Translations under genes and position numbers: made by a program
DNA from: Roseovarius pelagicus
GTDB lineage: Bacteria; Pseudomonadota; Alphaproteobacteria; Rhodobacterales; Rhodobacteraceae
Assembly (NCBI RefSeq): GCF_025639885.1
Contig: NZ_CP106738.1
Location: 496,001 to 560,000, forward strand
Direction: 5' to 3'
DNA length: 64,000 nucleotides
Shown: piece after piece, positions 47,874 to 55,521 of the stretch
How positions within the stretch are numbered: the stretch's first letter is position 1
How the letters are laid out: each line of letters begins with the position of its first letter
Notes under the pieces: model-generated
The model's input: the letters and a program-made list of their open reading frames with translations, nothing else
What the model was told of the DNA's origin: nothing
Database searches by the model: none

Positions 47874-48803
47874 ATGAGCAAACCGGTCATCATCACATGC
47901 GCGCCCACAGGTGGCATTCACACGCCCACTATGTCCGAGCATCTGCCAATCACACCGACCGAAATCGCGCAGGCCAGCATCGAGGCCGCCGAGGCCGGCG
48001 CGTCGATCATCCACCTGCATGCCCGCAATCCAGAGGACGGCAGGCCGGACGCCGATCCTGAACTCTTCATGGATTTCCTGCCGCGCATTAAACAGGCGAC
48101 GAATGCCGTGATGAACGTCTCGACCGGCGGGGGACTGGGCATGACGCGAGAACAACGGTTGCGCGCTGCACTGCGTGCCAGCCCGGAAATGGCGTCAATG
48201 AACATGGGGTCGATGAATTTCGGGATTTTCCCCATGAAGGACAAGTATTCGGACTGGAAACACGCCTGGGAACCCGAGTTTCTGGACATGACGCGCGATT
48301 TTATCTTTCGCAACACGTTCGCCGACATCGAATTCGCGATGAAGGAATTGGGCGAAGGACATGGCACAAAGTTCGAATTCGAGATCTACGATCTGGGCCA
48401 TCTCTACAATCTGGCCTGGTGCATTGATCAGGGCTGGATCAAACCACCCTTTTTCTTGCAGATGGTGTTTGGCATTCTGGGGGGCGTCGGCGCGGATTTG
48501 GACAATCTGATGCACATGCACACCATTGCCGAGAAACTCTTTGGCGCCGAATACGAATGGTCGGTTTTGGCAGCGGGTCGGCACCAGATGCCCTTTACGA
48601 CCCAGAGCGCTCTGTTGGGTGGAAATTTGCGGGTTGGGCTGGAGGACAGCCTCTATATAGGACCCGGCCAGAAGGCGACGTCGAGCGCACAGCAAGTCAG
48701 GAAAATCCGGCAAATCATTGAAAATCTCGGCCTCACCATCGCCACTCCAGACGAGGCGCGCATGCGTCTTGGCCTCAAGGGGGGCGATCAGGTTGCGTTC
48801 TAG
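47874..48803 (+). CDS. BKACE family beta-keto acid cleavage enzyme (3-dehydrocarnitine cleavage type)
   Basis: 309 residues of the DUF849/BKACE family: VIITCAPTGGIHTPTMSEHLPITP, ASIIHLHARNPEDGRPD (metal-binding His-x-His), MNVSTGGGLGMTREQR, FEIYDLGHLYNL, and SVLAAGRHQMPFTTQSALLGGNLRVGLEDSLYI. The enzymes condense a beta-keto acid with acetyl-CoA and release acetoacetate plus a new CoA ester. HTPTMSEHLPITP is, as I recall, typical of the dehydrocarnitine-specific branch. Lies beside a carnitine-dehydrogenase-like gene, so 3-dehydrocarnitine to betainyl-CoA plus acetoacetate is the best guess. TGAGGAACG precedes the ATG. Confidence 0.88.
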   Translation: MSKPVIITCAPTGGIHTPTMSEHLPITPTEIAQASIEAAEAGASIIHLHARNPEDGRPDADPELFMDFLPRIKQATNAVMNVSTGGGLGMTREQRLRAALRASPEMASMNMGSMNFGIFPMKDKYSDWKHAWEPEFLDMTRDFIFRNTFADIEFAMKELGEGHGTKFEFEIYDLGHLYNLAWCIDQGWIKPPFFLQMVFGILGGVGADLDNLMHMHTIAEKLFGAEYEWSVLAAGRHQMPFTTQSALLGGNLRVGLEDSLYIGPGQKATSSAQQVRKIRQIIENLGLTIATPDEARMRLGLKGGDQVAF

Positions 48804-48818
48804 ACGAGGAGCAGTGAA

Positions 48819-49565
48819 ATGAACGACGACATTGCAATTGTCACCGGTGGTGGGCGTGGGATCGGCCGTGCCATCGTCGACCGTCTCCTTGCGGATGGGT
48901 ACAAGGTGGTTACATGCGGTCGCGGTACCCGACCAGACGATCTGGGGGCAGAGGTGGTGTGGGTGCAGGCTGACGTGGCCAGCCCCGACGACGCCGCAAA
49001 GATCGTCGACAGCGCCGCCTCGCACGGGACGATCAAGTTGCTGGTGAACAACGCCGGCGTTCAGGTTGAGAAAACAGTCCGCGACAGTACAGATTCCGAT
49101 TGGGATTTAGTCGTCGGCCCGAATTGCCGGGGCGTGTTCAACATGTGCCGGGCAGTTCTGCCGGGGATGGAGGCCCAAGGCGGTGCGATCGTGAATATCG
49201 GTTCGATCTCGGGGCATGTCGCGGATCCATCCATGGCGCTTTACAATGCGTCCAAGGCATTCGTTCATGGGCTCACTCGCTCTATCGCGGTGGATCACGG
49301 CCCGAAGGTGCGTTGCAATGCGGTCTGTCCGGGGTGGATCATGACCGAAATGGCCGAAGACGGCTTTGCACTGGCCAACGATCCGCAAGCGGCGATGCGC
49401 GATGCGCTGGCGCGTCATCCGGTTGGCCGGATGGGCACGCCCGAAGACATCGCCAACATCGTCGCATGGCTGGGGTCGGATCAGGCCGCTTATGTCAGCG
49501 GAGCAACCCTTACCGTCGATGGCGGCATGACGGCGGCTTCCCCTCTCAATCCGGGACTGTTCTGA
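48819..49565 (+). CDS. SDR-family NAD(P)-dependent dehydrogenase (second copy)
   Basis: 248 residues: IVTGGGRGIGRAIVDRL, NNAGVQVEKTVRDSTDSDWDL, NIGSISGHVADPSMALYNASKAFVHGL with Ser and Tyr-x-x-x-Lys, NAVCPGWIMTEMAEDGFAL, and SGATLTVDGGMTAASPL. Only moderately similar to the first SDR (47009), so not a recent duplication. CGAGGAGC precedes the ATG; the TGA overlaps the next ATG (TGATG). An SDR D-carnitine dehydrogenase is known in Agrobacterium-type bacteria; that is the working guess for one of the two. Confidence 0.88.
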   Translation: MNDDIAIVTGGGRGIGRAIVDRLLADGYKVVTCGRGTRPDDLGAEVVWVQADVASPDDAAKIVDSAASHGTIKLLVNNAGVQVEKTVRDSTDSDWDLVVGPNCRGVFNMCRAVLPGMEAQGGAIVNIGSISGHVADPSMALYNASKAFVHGLTRSIAVDHGPKVRCNAVCPGWIMTEMAEDGFALANDPQAAMRDALARHPVGRMGTPEDIANIVAWLGSDQAAYVSGATLTVDGGMTAASPLNPGLF

Positions 49566-50494
49566 TGGAATTTCAACATGCCTCAGCCTTGGGCGCCGGA
49601 GTAATCGGGGCCAGCTGGACCGCGCTTTTCCTAGCGTCGGGGCGATCCGTGGCGGTTTATGATCCTTCTCCGAATGCGGAAAAGATGGTCCGCGACTACA
49701 TCGACACGGCTTGGCCTACATTGACCGAATTGGGTCTGACCGATCGCGGAACGCCGGACGCAGTTACCTTTCACCAGAATGCCGGTGATGCCGTCGAGGG
49801 CGCTGCGTTCATTCAGGAAAGCGTCCCTGAGCGGCTGACAGTCAAGCACGCTCTCTTCGCCGAGATCGAGCCAAGGATGGCGCGCGAGGCAATCATCGCC
49901 AGTTCGGCGTCGGGTCTCACGCTGGGTCAAATGCAGCCGGGTTTTGCCGACCCATCTCGACTGGTGTTGGGGCATCCGTTCAACCCGCCGCATCTGGTGC
50001 CGCTGGTCGAGGTGATGGGAAACGAGGCCACTGCGCCGGGGGTCGCGGATGCAGCAGCCCGCTTTTACGAGGCCGTGGGTAAGGTCACGATCCGCGTCCA
50101 TCGCGAAGTACCCGGTCATGTGGCCAACCGTCTGCAAGCGGCGGTTTGGCGCGAGGCGATCCATCTGGTGCAATCAGGCGTCGCCTCGACCGGCGACGTG
50201 GACAAGGCCATGGCCGCAGGTCCGGGGCTGCGGTGGGCAGCGATGGGGCCGACGACGCTGTTCAGTCTCGGCGCAGGACCCGGGGGCATGCAGGCGTTCT
50301 GCGACCATTTCCGCGACACATTCAATGGCTGGTGGGACGATCTGGGCAAGCCCTATCTGGACGACGAAACGATTGCGGTGATCGTCGCGGGTGCGGCAGA
50401 GGCGGCCAATGGTGCCAGCCACGCAGAGCAATCAGCGCAACGCGATGCGATGATTACCGCGATGCAAAAGGCGCTGCGCCCGTTTCGTAAATAG
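49565..50494 (+). CDS. Carnitine 3-dehydrogenase-like 3-hydroxyacyl-CoA dehydrogenase family protein
   Basis: 309 residues. Rossmann ALGAGVIGASWTALFLASG, VQESVPE-type EAFIQESVPERLTVK, SSASGLTLGQMQ, LVLGHPFNPPHLVPLVEV (catalytic His), VPGHVANRLQAAVWREAIHLVQSGVAS, and GLRWAAMGPTTLFSLGAG. This pattern, especially HPFNPPHLVPLVEV and GLRWA, matches L-carnitine 3-dehydrogenase (CdhA/LcdH). Rhizobial homologues carry an added thioesterase domain that hydrolyses betainyl-CoA; this one lacks it, so that activity must be separate. Last gene of the catabolic operon. Confidence 0.88.
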   Translation: MEFQHASALGAGVIGASWTALFLASGRSVAVYDPSPNAEKMVRDYIDTAWPTLTELGLTDRGTPDAVTFHQNAGDAVEGAAFIQESVPERLTVKHALFAEIEPRMAREAIIASSASGLTLGQMQPGFADPSRLVLGHPFNPPHLVPLVEVMGNEATAPGVADAAARFYEAVGKVTIRVHREVPGHVANRLQAAVWREAIHLVQSGVASTGDVDKAMAAGPGLRWAAMGPTTLFSLGAGPGGMQAFCDHFRDTFNGWWDDLGKPYLDDETIAVIVAGAAEAANGASHAEQSAQRDAMITAMQKALRPFRK

Positions 50495-50507
50495 CGCCAA
50501 AGGATGA

Positions 50508-50533
50508 CGGCGGGATGCGCGAACACCCCGCCG
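50508..50533. terminator. Stem-loop between convergent dehydrogenase and tupA-like genes
   Basis: CGGCGGG / CCCGCCG with a 12-base loop, between two convergent stops (50494 and 50552). No T-run, so a moderate-confidence terminator for either side. Confidence 0.5.
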
Positions 50534-50551
50534 CTGTGGCCCTGCCCCGGC

Positions 50552-51361
50552 TCAGCTATTGGGTTTGGCGTTAAAGGTGAACAACTGCTCGCCAGCCACG
50601 CGGTATCCATCAATCAGTTCGGCCGCGCGCGCCGAGGTCAACCACTCTTCCAGCTCAACAGCCAAGTCCGCTTTGACATGGGCATGCTTTTGCGGGTTCA
50701 CTGGCAGGAATGCGTACTGGTTGAACAGGACGGGATCACCGGCAAAGAGCAGCGCGAGATCGCCCTTGTTGCCAAAATTGAGCCAACTGGCGCGATCTGC
50801 CAAAATGTAGGCGTTCATGCCGGCCGCCGTGTTCAGCGCAGCGCCCATACCCGCACCCACGGCGCGATACCACTCGCCTTCGGGATTGACGTCGGCAGCC
50901 GCCCATAAGCTCAGCTCTTTTTTGTGCGTCCCGCTATCGTCCCCGCGGCTGACAAACGGTGCCTCGACTGCGGCGATTGCACCCAGCGCATCTGTGGCCA
51001 TGGCCGCGTTTGCCGCACCCGCCGGGTCATCGGACGGGCCAACGACAACGAAATCGTTATACATGATCTCACGTCGGTGCGTGCCGTTGCCGCCCGCGAC
51101 AAAGGCCTCTTCTGCGGCTTTGGCGTGTACTAGGATCGCATCAACATCGCCCGCCTCCCCCAAGCGTAGCGCCTGACCGGTGCCGACCACCAAGAGCTGC
51201 ACGTTAATGCCGGTGTCTGCCTTGATCTCGGGTAGCAGAACATCGGCAAGGCCAGAGTTGTGAAACGATGTTGTAACCGCCAGCTTCAGATCTTCGGCGC
51301 GCGCCAAGGGGGTCATCAGTAATGCGGCAAGCGCCGCGGCCATGAGGTGTTTCAGCATCAT
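50552..51361 (-). CDS. tupA: TupA-like tungstate ABC solute-binding protein (orphan)
   Basis: 269 residues with a signal peptide (LMAAALAALLMTPLARA). TupA features: LAVTTSFHNSGLADVLLPE, VGTGQALRLGEAGDVDAILVHAKAAEE, REIMYNDFVVVGPSDDPAGA, and SRGDDSGTHKKELSLW. The TTS and GDDSGTHKKE motifs bind the oxyanion. TupA delivers tungstate to TupBC with very high affinity. No tupB/tupC adjoins: the gene downstream on this strand is convergent. AAGGAAAA precedes the ATG. It lies 2.8 kb from a molybdenum-hydroxylase operon. Confidence 0.9.
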   Translation of the reverse strand: MMLKHLMAAALAALLMTPLARAEDLKLAVTTSFHNSGLADVLLPEIKADTGINVQLLVVGTGQALRLGEAGDVDAILVHAKAAEEAFVAGGNGTHRREIMYNDFVVVGPSDDPAGAANAAMATDALGAIAAVEAPFVSRGDDSGTHKKELSLWAAADVNPEGEWYRAVGAGMGAALNTAAGMNAYILADRASWLNFGNKGDLALLFAGDPVLFNQYAFLPVNPQKHAHVKADLAVELEEWLTSARAAELIDGYRVAGEQLFTFNAKPNS

Positions 51362-51741
51362 ATTTTTCCTTCACTCGATAATGTTATTCACAAAAACAGG
51401 TACATGTCTGCACGGATCACGCTGTCAAAACGGCAGGTTTCCCCCCGCTTTGCGCGGCAGGTCATGCCGCGAGAGCGACACGTCATTGGTCAGTTGCCCT
51501 GCTTGCCTCACCGCCGTCGGACGGGGGCCTCCGGCAGCGCGCGGTCGACAAATCATGATCTCCAGACAGTCTGGGGGATGCAAACGGAAATGGCGATCCG
51601 TGATGAACAGGTCATCCGACAATTCTGACATGCTGGTGGCTCGTAGGTCAGTTAGTATTCACCGGTACACAAACCATCAATGCAGAGTCCGAGCGACCGC
51701 AAAGACGCCACAGGTACCTGCGTTTCCGACAGGCGCGCCGC
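51362..51741. other. Non-coding stretch upstream of tupA-like gene
   Basis: About 380 bp with no supportable gene. It holds the tupA promoter. No clear molybdate-responsive (ModE) palindrome was recognised by eye. Confidence 0.5.
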
Positions 51742-52380
51742 TCAGTTTGTGACCAAAGAGTACTGTGTTCCATTGCCCTTGTTGATCACCTGAATAGTAA
51801 ATTCTGCCGTCGCCGACGGTTTCCACCCGCAATAGGCAATATCGGTGATGTCGGTATCGGAACAAACCAGCCGCCCTGCGCCATCGTAGACGAACAGATC
51901 AAGGTTGGACTGTCCTTGCCCTTCGACGTAGATCTCGGCATAGGCACCGCCCTCAAACGGCACTTGCGGGTATTTGTGGTCCTTCGCCGCAGCGATCGCC
52001 GTGCTGGAATAGACCGGCCCTCCCGGTACGCCTTTCACGTCTGTAAAGCGCACGTCCTTTACCAGCTGCTCCATCACTGGGTCACCTTGGGCAAGCATCG
52101 CCGCGGCGTTCAGCATGGCCTCGGCACTCAGTGGATCGGCCCCTTCTGCACTGCCGCCTTCGGGGGCAAGCGCACGAAAAGTCAGCGGAACGGTCTTTCG
52201 CATCTTTGCAGCAACGATCAGCATCAATGGATCCTGATCGGCAAGACCAGCCCTGTAGATCATTCGCGACGCTTCCAGCCGCTTGATCGGGGTTATTCCG
52301 CCTAGGTCGCCTGCCGCAGCAGGCACTACCATGCCAAAGGCAAGGGCCACAGGTGTCAACAGGTTCAGAAATCGCAACAT
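51742..52380 (-). CDS. Secreted protein of unknown function
   Basis: 212 residues with a signal peptide (LNLLTPVALAFGMVVPAAA) and GAGGAGA before the ATG. The mature part is helical at first (LEASRMIYRAGLADQDPLMLIVAAKM), while the C-terminal third is beta-rich with a pattern (AYAEIYVEGQGQSNLDLFVYD, FTIQVINKGNGTQYSLVTN) resembling a pre-peptidase C-terminal or Ig-like module. Two cysteines (LVCSDTD, IAYCGWK) may pair. I do not recognise the whole protein. Divergent from the patatin-like gene. Confidence 0.75.
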   Translation of the reverse strand: MLRFLNLLTPVALAFGMVVPAAAGDLGGITPIKRLEASRMIYRAGLADQDPLMLIVAAKMRKTVPLTFRALAPEGGSAEGADPLSAEAMLNAAAMLAQGDPVMEQLVKDVRFTDVKGVPGGPVYSSTAIAAAKDHKYPQVPFEGGAYAEIYVEGQGQSNLDLFVYDGAGRLVCSDTDITDIAYCGWKPSATAEFTIQVINKGNGTQYSLVTN

Positions 52381-52586
52381 ATACCATTCTCCTCGTCATG
52401 TTGACGCACCGCAGTCTGCGCCCTGCCATATCATATCGCCGCAGACGAAACTCTATCAACCTCCGGTTTGCCATACCTTGTCTTGTGGGGACGCACTGCA
52501 AGAACACCGCAAAAGGACTTTGCGCGGGCCGCGCGCTGCATTAGCGTGACCGCGCGACGCAAAAGGCGCACAACCGGAGCAAAACC

Positions 52587-54038
52587 ATGTGGACGAGGTC
52601 GAGAATCGCGATTGCTGCTGCGGCACTGATCCTGATCGGCTGCTCTGCAACCAACGCGCCGATCAACTCCAGCCTTTCGAGCAGCGACAACCAACTTGAT
52701 ATCAGCTTGGAGTCGAACGCGTTCCAAAGCGACGATGGCATCTATATCGGCCTTGCATTTTCCGGGGGCGGCACTCGTGCCTCGGCCTTTGGCTATGGAA
52801 TGCTGCAAGAGTTGCGCGCCACCGCGCATGATCAGTATGGTCGCGACGGTTTGTTAAAGCACGTCAATCTGGTGTCCGGCGTTTCCGGAGGATCGGTTAC
52901 AGCGGCCTACTATGGGCTGCACGGACCAAAGGGGCTTGATAGCTACCGGGAACGGTATCTGACCCAGAACGCCGAAAAGTACATGTCTAACTCTCCGTAT
53001 AATCCGTTCACCATCGCGCGAGGATTGGCGGGCGGTGCCAATGGCCGAAACACTTTTGCGCGGTTCTTGGACGAAAGCATCTTCGGCAAGGCGACCTTTG
53101 CAGATCTGGCAAAACGCGGCCATGCGATCACGTGGATCAACGCCGCAGATGTGGCAAACAATACGCCGTTCCTGTTTTCCCCCGAAACGTTCAATGCCCT
53201 GTGTTCGGATCTGGGAACGCTGCCTGTTTCCGAAGCCGTCGCTGCCTCTGCCGCCTTTCCGCTGGTCTTTTCGCCCATCGTGCTGGAGGCCCATAGCGAG
53301 GCGTGCGACTATTCGGAACCTGACTGGCTGACAGCGGCACGGTTCAACCCCGAAGCGGCATCAGCCATGCGGGCTTATGGTCAAACGCTGGAAAGCTATC
53401 GCGACCCGGACAAAGTTAAGTATGTGAAATTGCTGGATGGAGGGATCACCGATAATTTCGGCACAACCGGCCTGACGATGGCAAGAGCGAAATCCGAAAC
53501 GCCATATGGCCCCCTGAGCGCGCAGGAAGCGGTAAAGTTGCGGCGCATGCTGTTTCTGGTGGCAAATGCTGGCGTGCAGTCAGACTACAAGTGGTCGAAA
53601 AAGCAAAAAGGCCCCGGAGGCCTGCAACTTGCCATGTCGATTGCGAACTCATCCATGTCTTCAGCCACACGCGTTGGCTATGATCTGATGCGGCTCTCGC
53701 TGGACGACTGGGTAAAGGATCTGACCGAATTCCGCTGTGGTCTTAGCCGCGCCGAAGTGCGTCGTCTGCGCGGATCACTCGATGGATGGGATTGCAGCGA
53801 CGTGAAGCTCTTTGTCGGGCAGATTTCATTTCATGACGTCGCAGACGACGAACGCGAAAAATTAAACGCGATCCCGACACGGCTGCGCCTGAAATCCGAA
53901 GAGGTCGATCTGGTAATCTCAGCCGCCCGCGAGGCGACCCGCAGCAATCCCGAGCTGAACGGTTTTTTACGCAGCATCGACGGGTATTCAGCGCGATCCA
54001 TCGCGGCCACCGGCGCACGGCGGATCACCCCGCAATAG
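52587..54038 (+). CDS. Patatin-like phospholipase lipoprotein
   Basis: 483 residues. The signal peptide ends in a lipobox (ALILIGC), so it is probably a lipoprotein. Patatin features: oxyanion loop FSGGGTRASAFGYGML, nucleophile elbow LVSGVSGGSVTAAYYG (Gly-x-Ser-x-Gly), and the catalytic Asp in VKLLDGGITDNFGTTGL (Asp-Gly-Gly). Patatin-like lipases release fatty acids from phospholipids. A long C-terminal extension (residues about 330-483) is outside the core. Physiological role and target side of the membrane are unknown. Confidence 0.88.
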   Translation: MWTRSRIAIAAAALILIGCSATNAPINSSLSSSDNQLDISLESNAFQSDDGIYIGLAFSGGGTRASAFGYGMLQELRATAHDQYGRDGLLKHVNLVSGVSGGSVTAAYYGLHGPKGLDSYRERYLTQNAEKYMSNSPYNPFTIARGLAGGANGRNTFARFLDESIFGKATFADLAKRGHAITWINAADVANNTPFLFSPETFNALCSDLGTLPVSEAVAASAAFPLVFSPIVLEAHSEACDYSEPDWLTAARFNPEAASAMRAYGQTLESYRDPDKVKYVKLLDGGITDNFGTTGLTMARAKSETPYGPLSAQEAVKLRRMLFLVANAGVQSDYKWSKKQKGPGGLQLAMSIANSSMSSATRVGYDLMRLSLDDWVKDLTEFRCGLSRAEVRRLRGSLDGWDCSDVKLFVGQISFHDVADDEREKLNAIPTRLRLKSEEVDLVISAAREATRSNPELNGFLRSIDGYSARSIAATGARRITPQ

Positions 54039-54183
54039 CCGCGCAAAATTTGTGTGGTAAGGCCCTGCGTTTTCTATGGAGTTTTTCTTGCCTCGCGCAT
54101 TGCGGGTTCGGTCCATTTGCGCTTTACTCTGGCCAAACGATGGGCGCCCATGCGCCGATAAAAAGGGGATGGAACGTCACGCC

Positions 54184-55047
54184 ATGCAATATCTTAAACC
54201 TCAAACCGCTGCCGAAGCCGCCGACATTCTGGCACAAAATGCCGGCAAAGCCCGCATTCTGGCCGGTGGAACTGACCTGCTGGTGCAGATGAAATCCGGC
54301 ATGGTAGAGCCGGAAATGATCGTCGACATCAAGCATCTAGATGGAATGCACGACATCACCGAAGAAGATGGCGGCTATCGCATCGGCGCGGCTGTGCCAG
54401 GGATTAAGCTCGGCCAACATGCCGGGGTCGTTGCGCTATGGCCCGGCGTCGTGGAAGGGTGCGAATTGATCGGCTCGACACAGGTTCAGGGGCGCTGCAC
54501 GATGGTCGGCAATCTTTGCAACGGATCACCGGCCGCCGACAGTGTGCCCGCTATGGTCGCCGCCGCTGCCATCGTGCGGATCGCAGGACCAGACGGCACA
54601 CGCGATTGCGACGTGATCGACATCCCGACCGGACCGGGTAAAATCTCGCTCAAGCCGGGCGAGTTCGTCACTTCGGTTTTCCTGCCCGCACGCTCTAAAC
54701 GAGCTTCTGACGCCTATCTGCGGTTCATCCCGCGCACCGAAATGGATATCGCCGTGGCCTCCGCTGGTATCAGTCTGGAATTAGCGGATGATGGCACGAT
54801 TTCTGCCGCACGCGTCGTCCTTGGTGCCGTTGGCCCCAAAGTGATGCTGGTCGAGGATGCCGCAAAGGCCATCATCGGCACCAAGCTGGAAGATGCTGCC
54901 ATCGACGCGCTCACCGCAGCCTGCCGGGCCGCAGCCTCGCCCATCGACGACAAACGCGGCACTGTTGAGTTCCGCACCCATGTAGCGGGTGTATTGGCCA
55001 AGCGAGCCGCCCGCATCGCAATGCAACGCGCCGGAGACAAGTCATGA
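54184..55047 (+). CDS. Molybdenum hydroxylase FAD-binding subunit (CoxM/XdhB-like)
   Basis: 287 residues. PCMH-type FAD domain: QYLKPQTAAEAADILAQN, ARILAGGTDLLVQMKSG (flavin-binding ArgIleLeuAlaGlyGly), and a second flavin motif with TMVGNLCNGSPAADSVPA, followed by the CO-dehydrogenase flavoprotein C-terminal domain. It passes electrons from the 2Fe-2S subunit to NAD or a quinone. Start chosen at 54184; 54169 is also in frame. Its TGA overlaps the small subunit ATG (ATGA). No ribosome site decides firmly between starts. Confidence 0.9.
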   Translation: MQYLKPQTAAEAADILAQNAGKARILAGGTDLLVQMKSGMVEPEMIVDIKHLDGMHDITEEDGGYRIGAAVPGIKLGQHAGVVALWPGVVEGCELIGSTQVQGRCTMVGNLCNGSPAADSVPAMVAAAAIVRIAGPDGTRDCDVIDIPTGPGKISLKPGEFVTSVFLPARSKRASDAYLRFIPRTEMDIAVASAGISLELADDGTISAARVVLGAVGPKVMLVEDAAKAIIGTKLEDAAIDALTAACRAAASPIDDKRGTVEFRTHVAGVLAKRAARIAMQRAGDKS

Positions 55048-55520
55048 AGAACATTCACGTATCCACGACCGTCAACGGCGACGAGGTCGAATTCGTCTGT
55101 CCCCCGAATGAAACACTGCTTGATGCACTACGCGACCGGGTGGGCCTGAAGGGCGCCAAAGAAGGTTGCGGCACGGGCGACTGTGGTGCCTGTACCGTCG
55201 AAATGAATGGCGAGATCGTGTGTTCGTGCCTTATATTGGGGGCCGAGGCGCAGGATGCCGAGATCAAGACCGTCGAAGGCATGTCCACTGGCGACGCACT
55301 GCATGCCCTGCAACAGAGCTTTATCGACAACGCCGCACTGCAATGCGGGATCTGCACACCGGGCATTCTGGTCGCGGCCAAGACACTGCTAGAGCGCAAC
55401 CCTGACCCGTCCGAGACGGAAATCCGCTATTGGCTGGCCGGCAACCTCTGCCGCTGCACCGGCTATGACAAGATCATCAAGGCCGTGCAAGTCGCTGCCG
55501 CCGATATGAGAGGGGCATAA
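55044..55520 (+). CDS. Molybdenum hydroxylase 2Fe-2S subunit (CoxS/XdhC-like)
   Basis: 158 residues. The plant-type 2Fe-2S site is GAKEGCGTGDCGACTVEM with a later Cys in VCSCLI, and the second [2Fe-2S] site is LQCGICTPGILVAAKTLL with NLCRCTGYDKI. All eight cysteines are present. It shuttles electrons from the molybdenum cofactor to the FAD subunit. Start overlaps the FAD-subunit stop; the large subunit begins two bases after its own stop. Confidence 0.94.
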   Translation: MKNIHVSTTVNGDEVEFVCPPNETLLDALRDRVGLKGAKEGCGTGDCGACTVEMNGEIVCSCLILGAEAQDAEIKTVEGMSTGDALHALQQSFIDNAALQCGICTPGILVAAKTLLERNPDPSETEIRYWLAGNLCRCTGYDKIIKAVQVAAADMRGA

Positions 55521-55521
55521 A

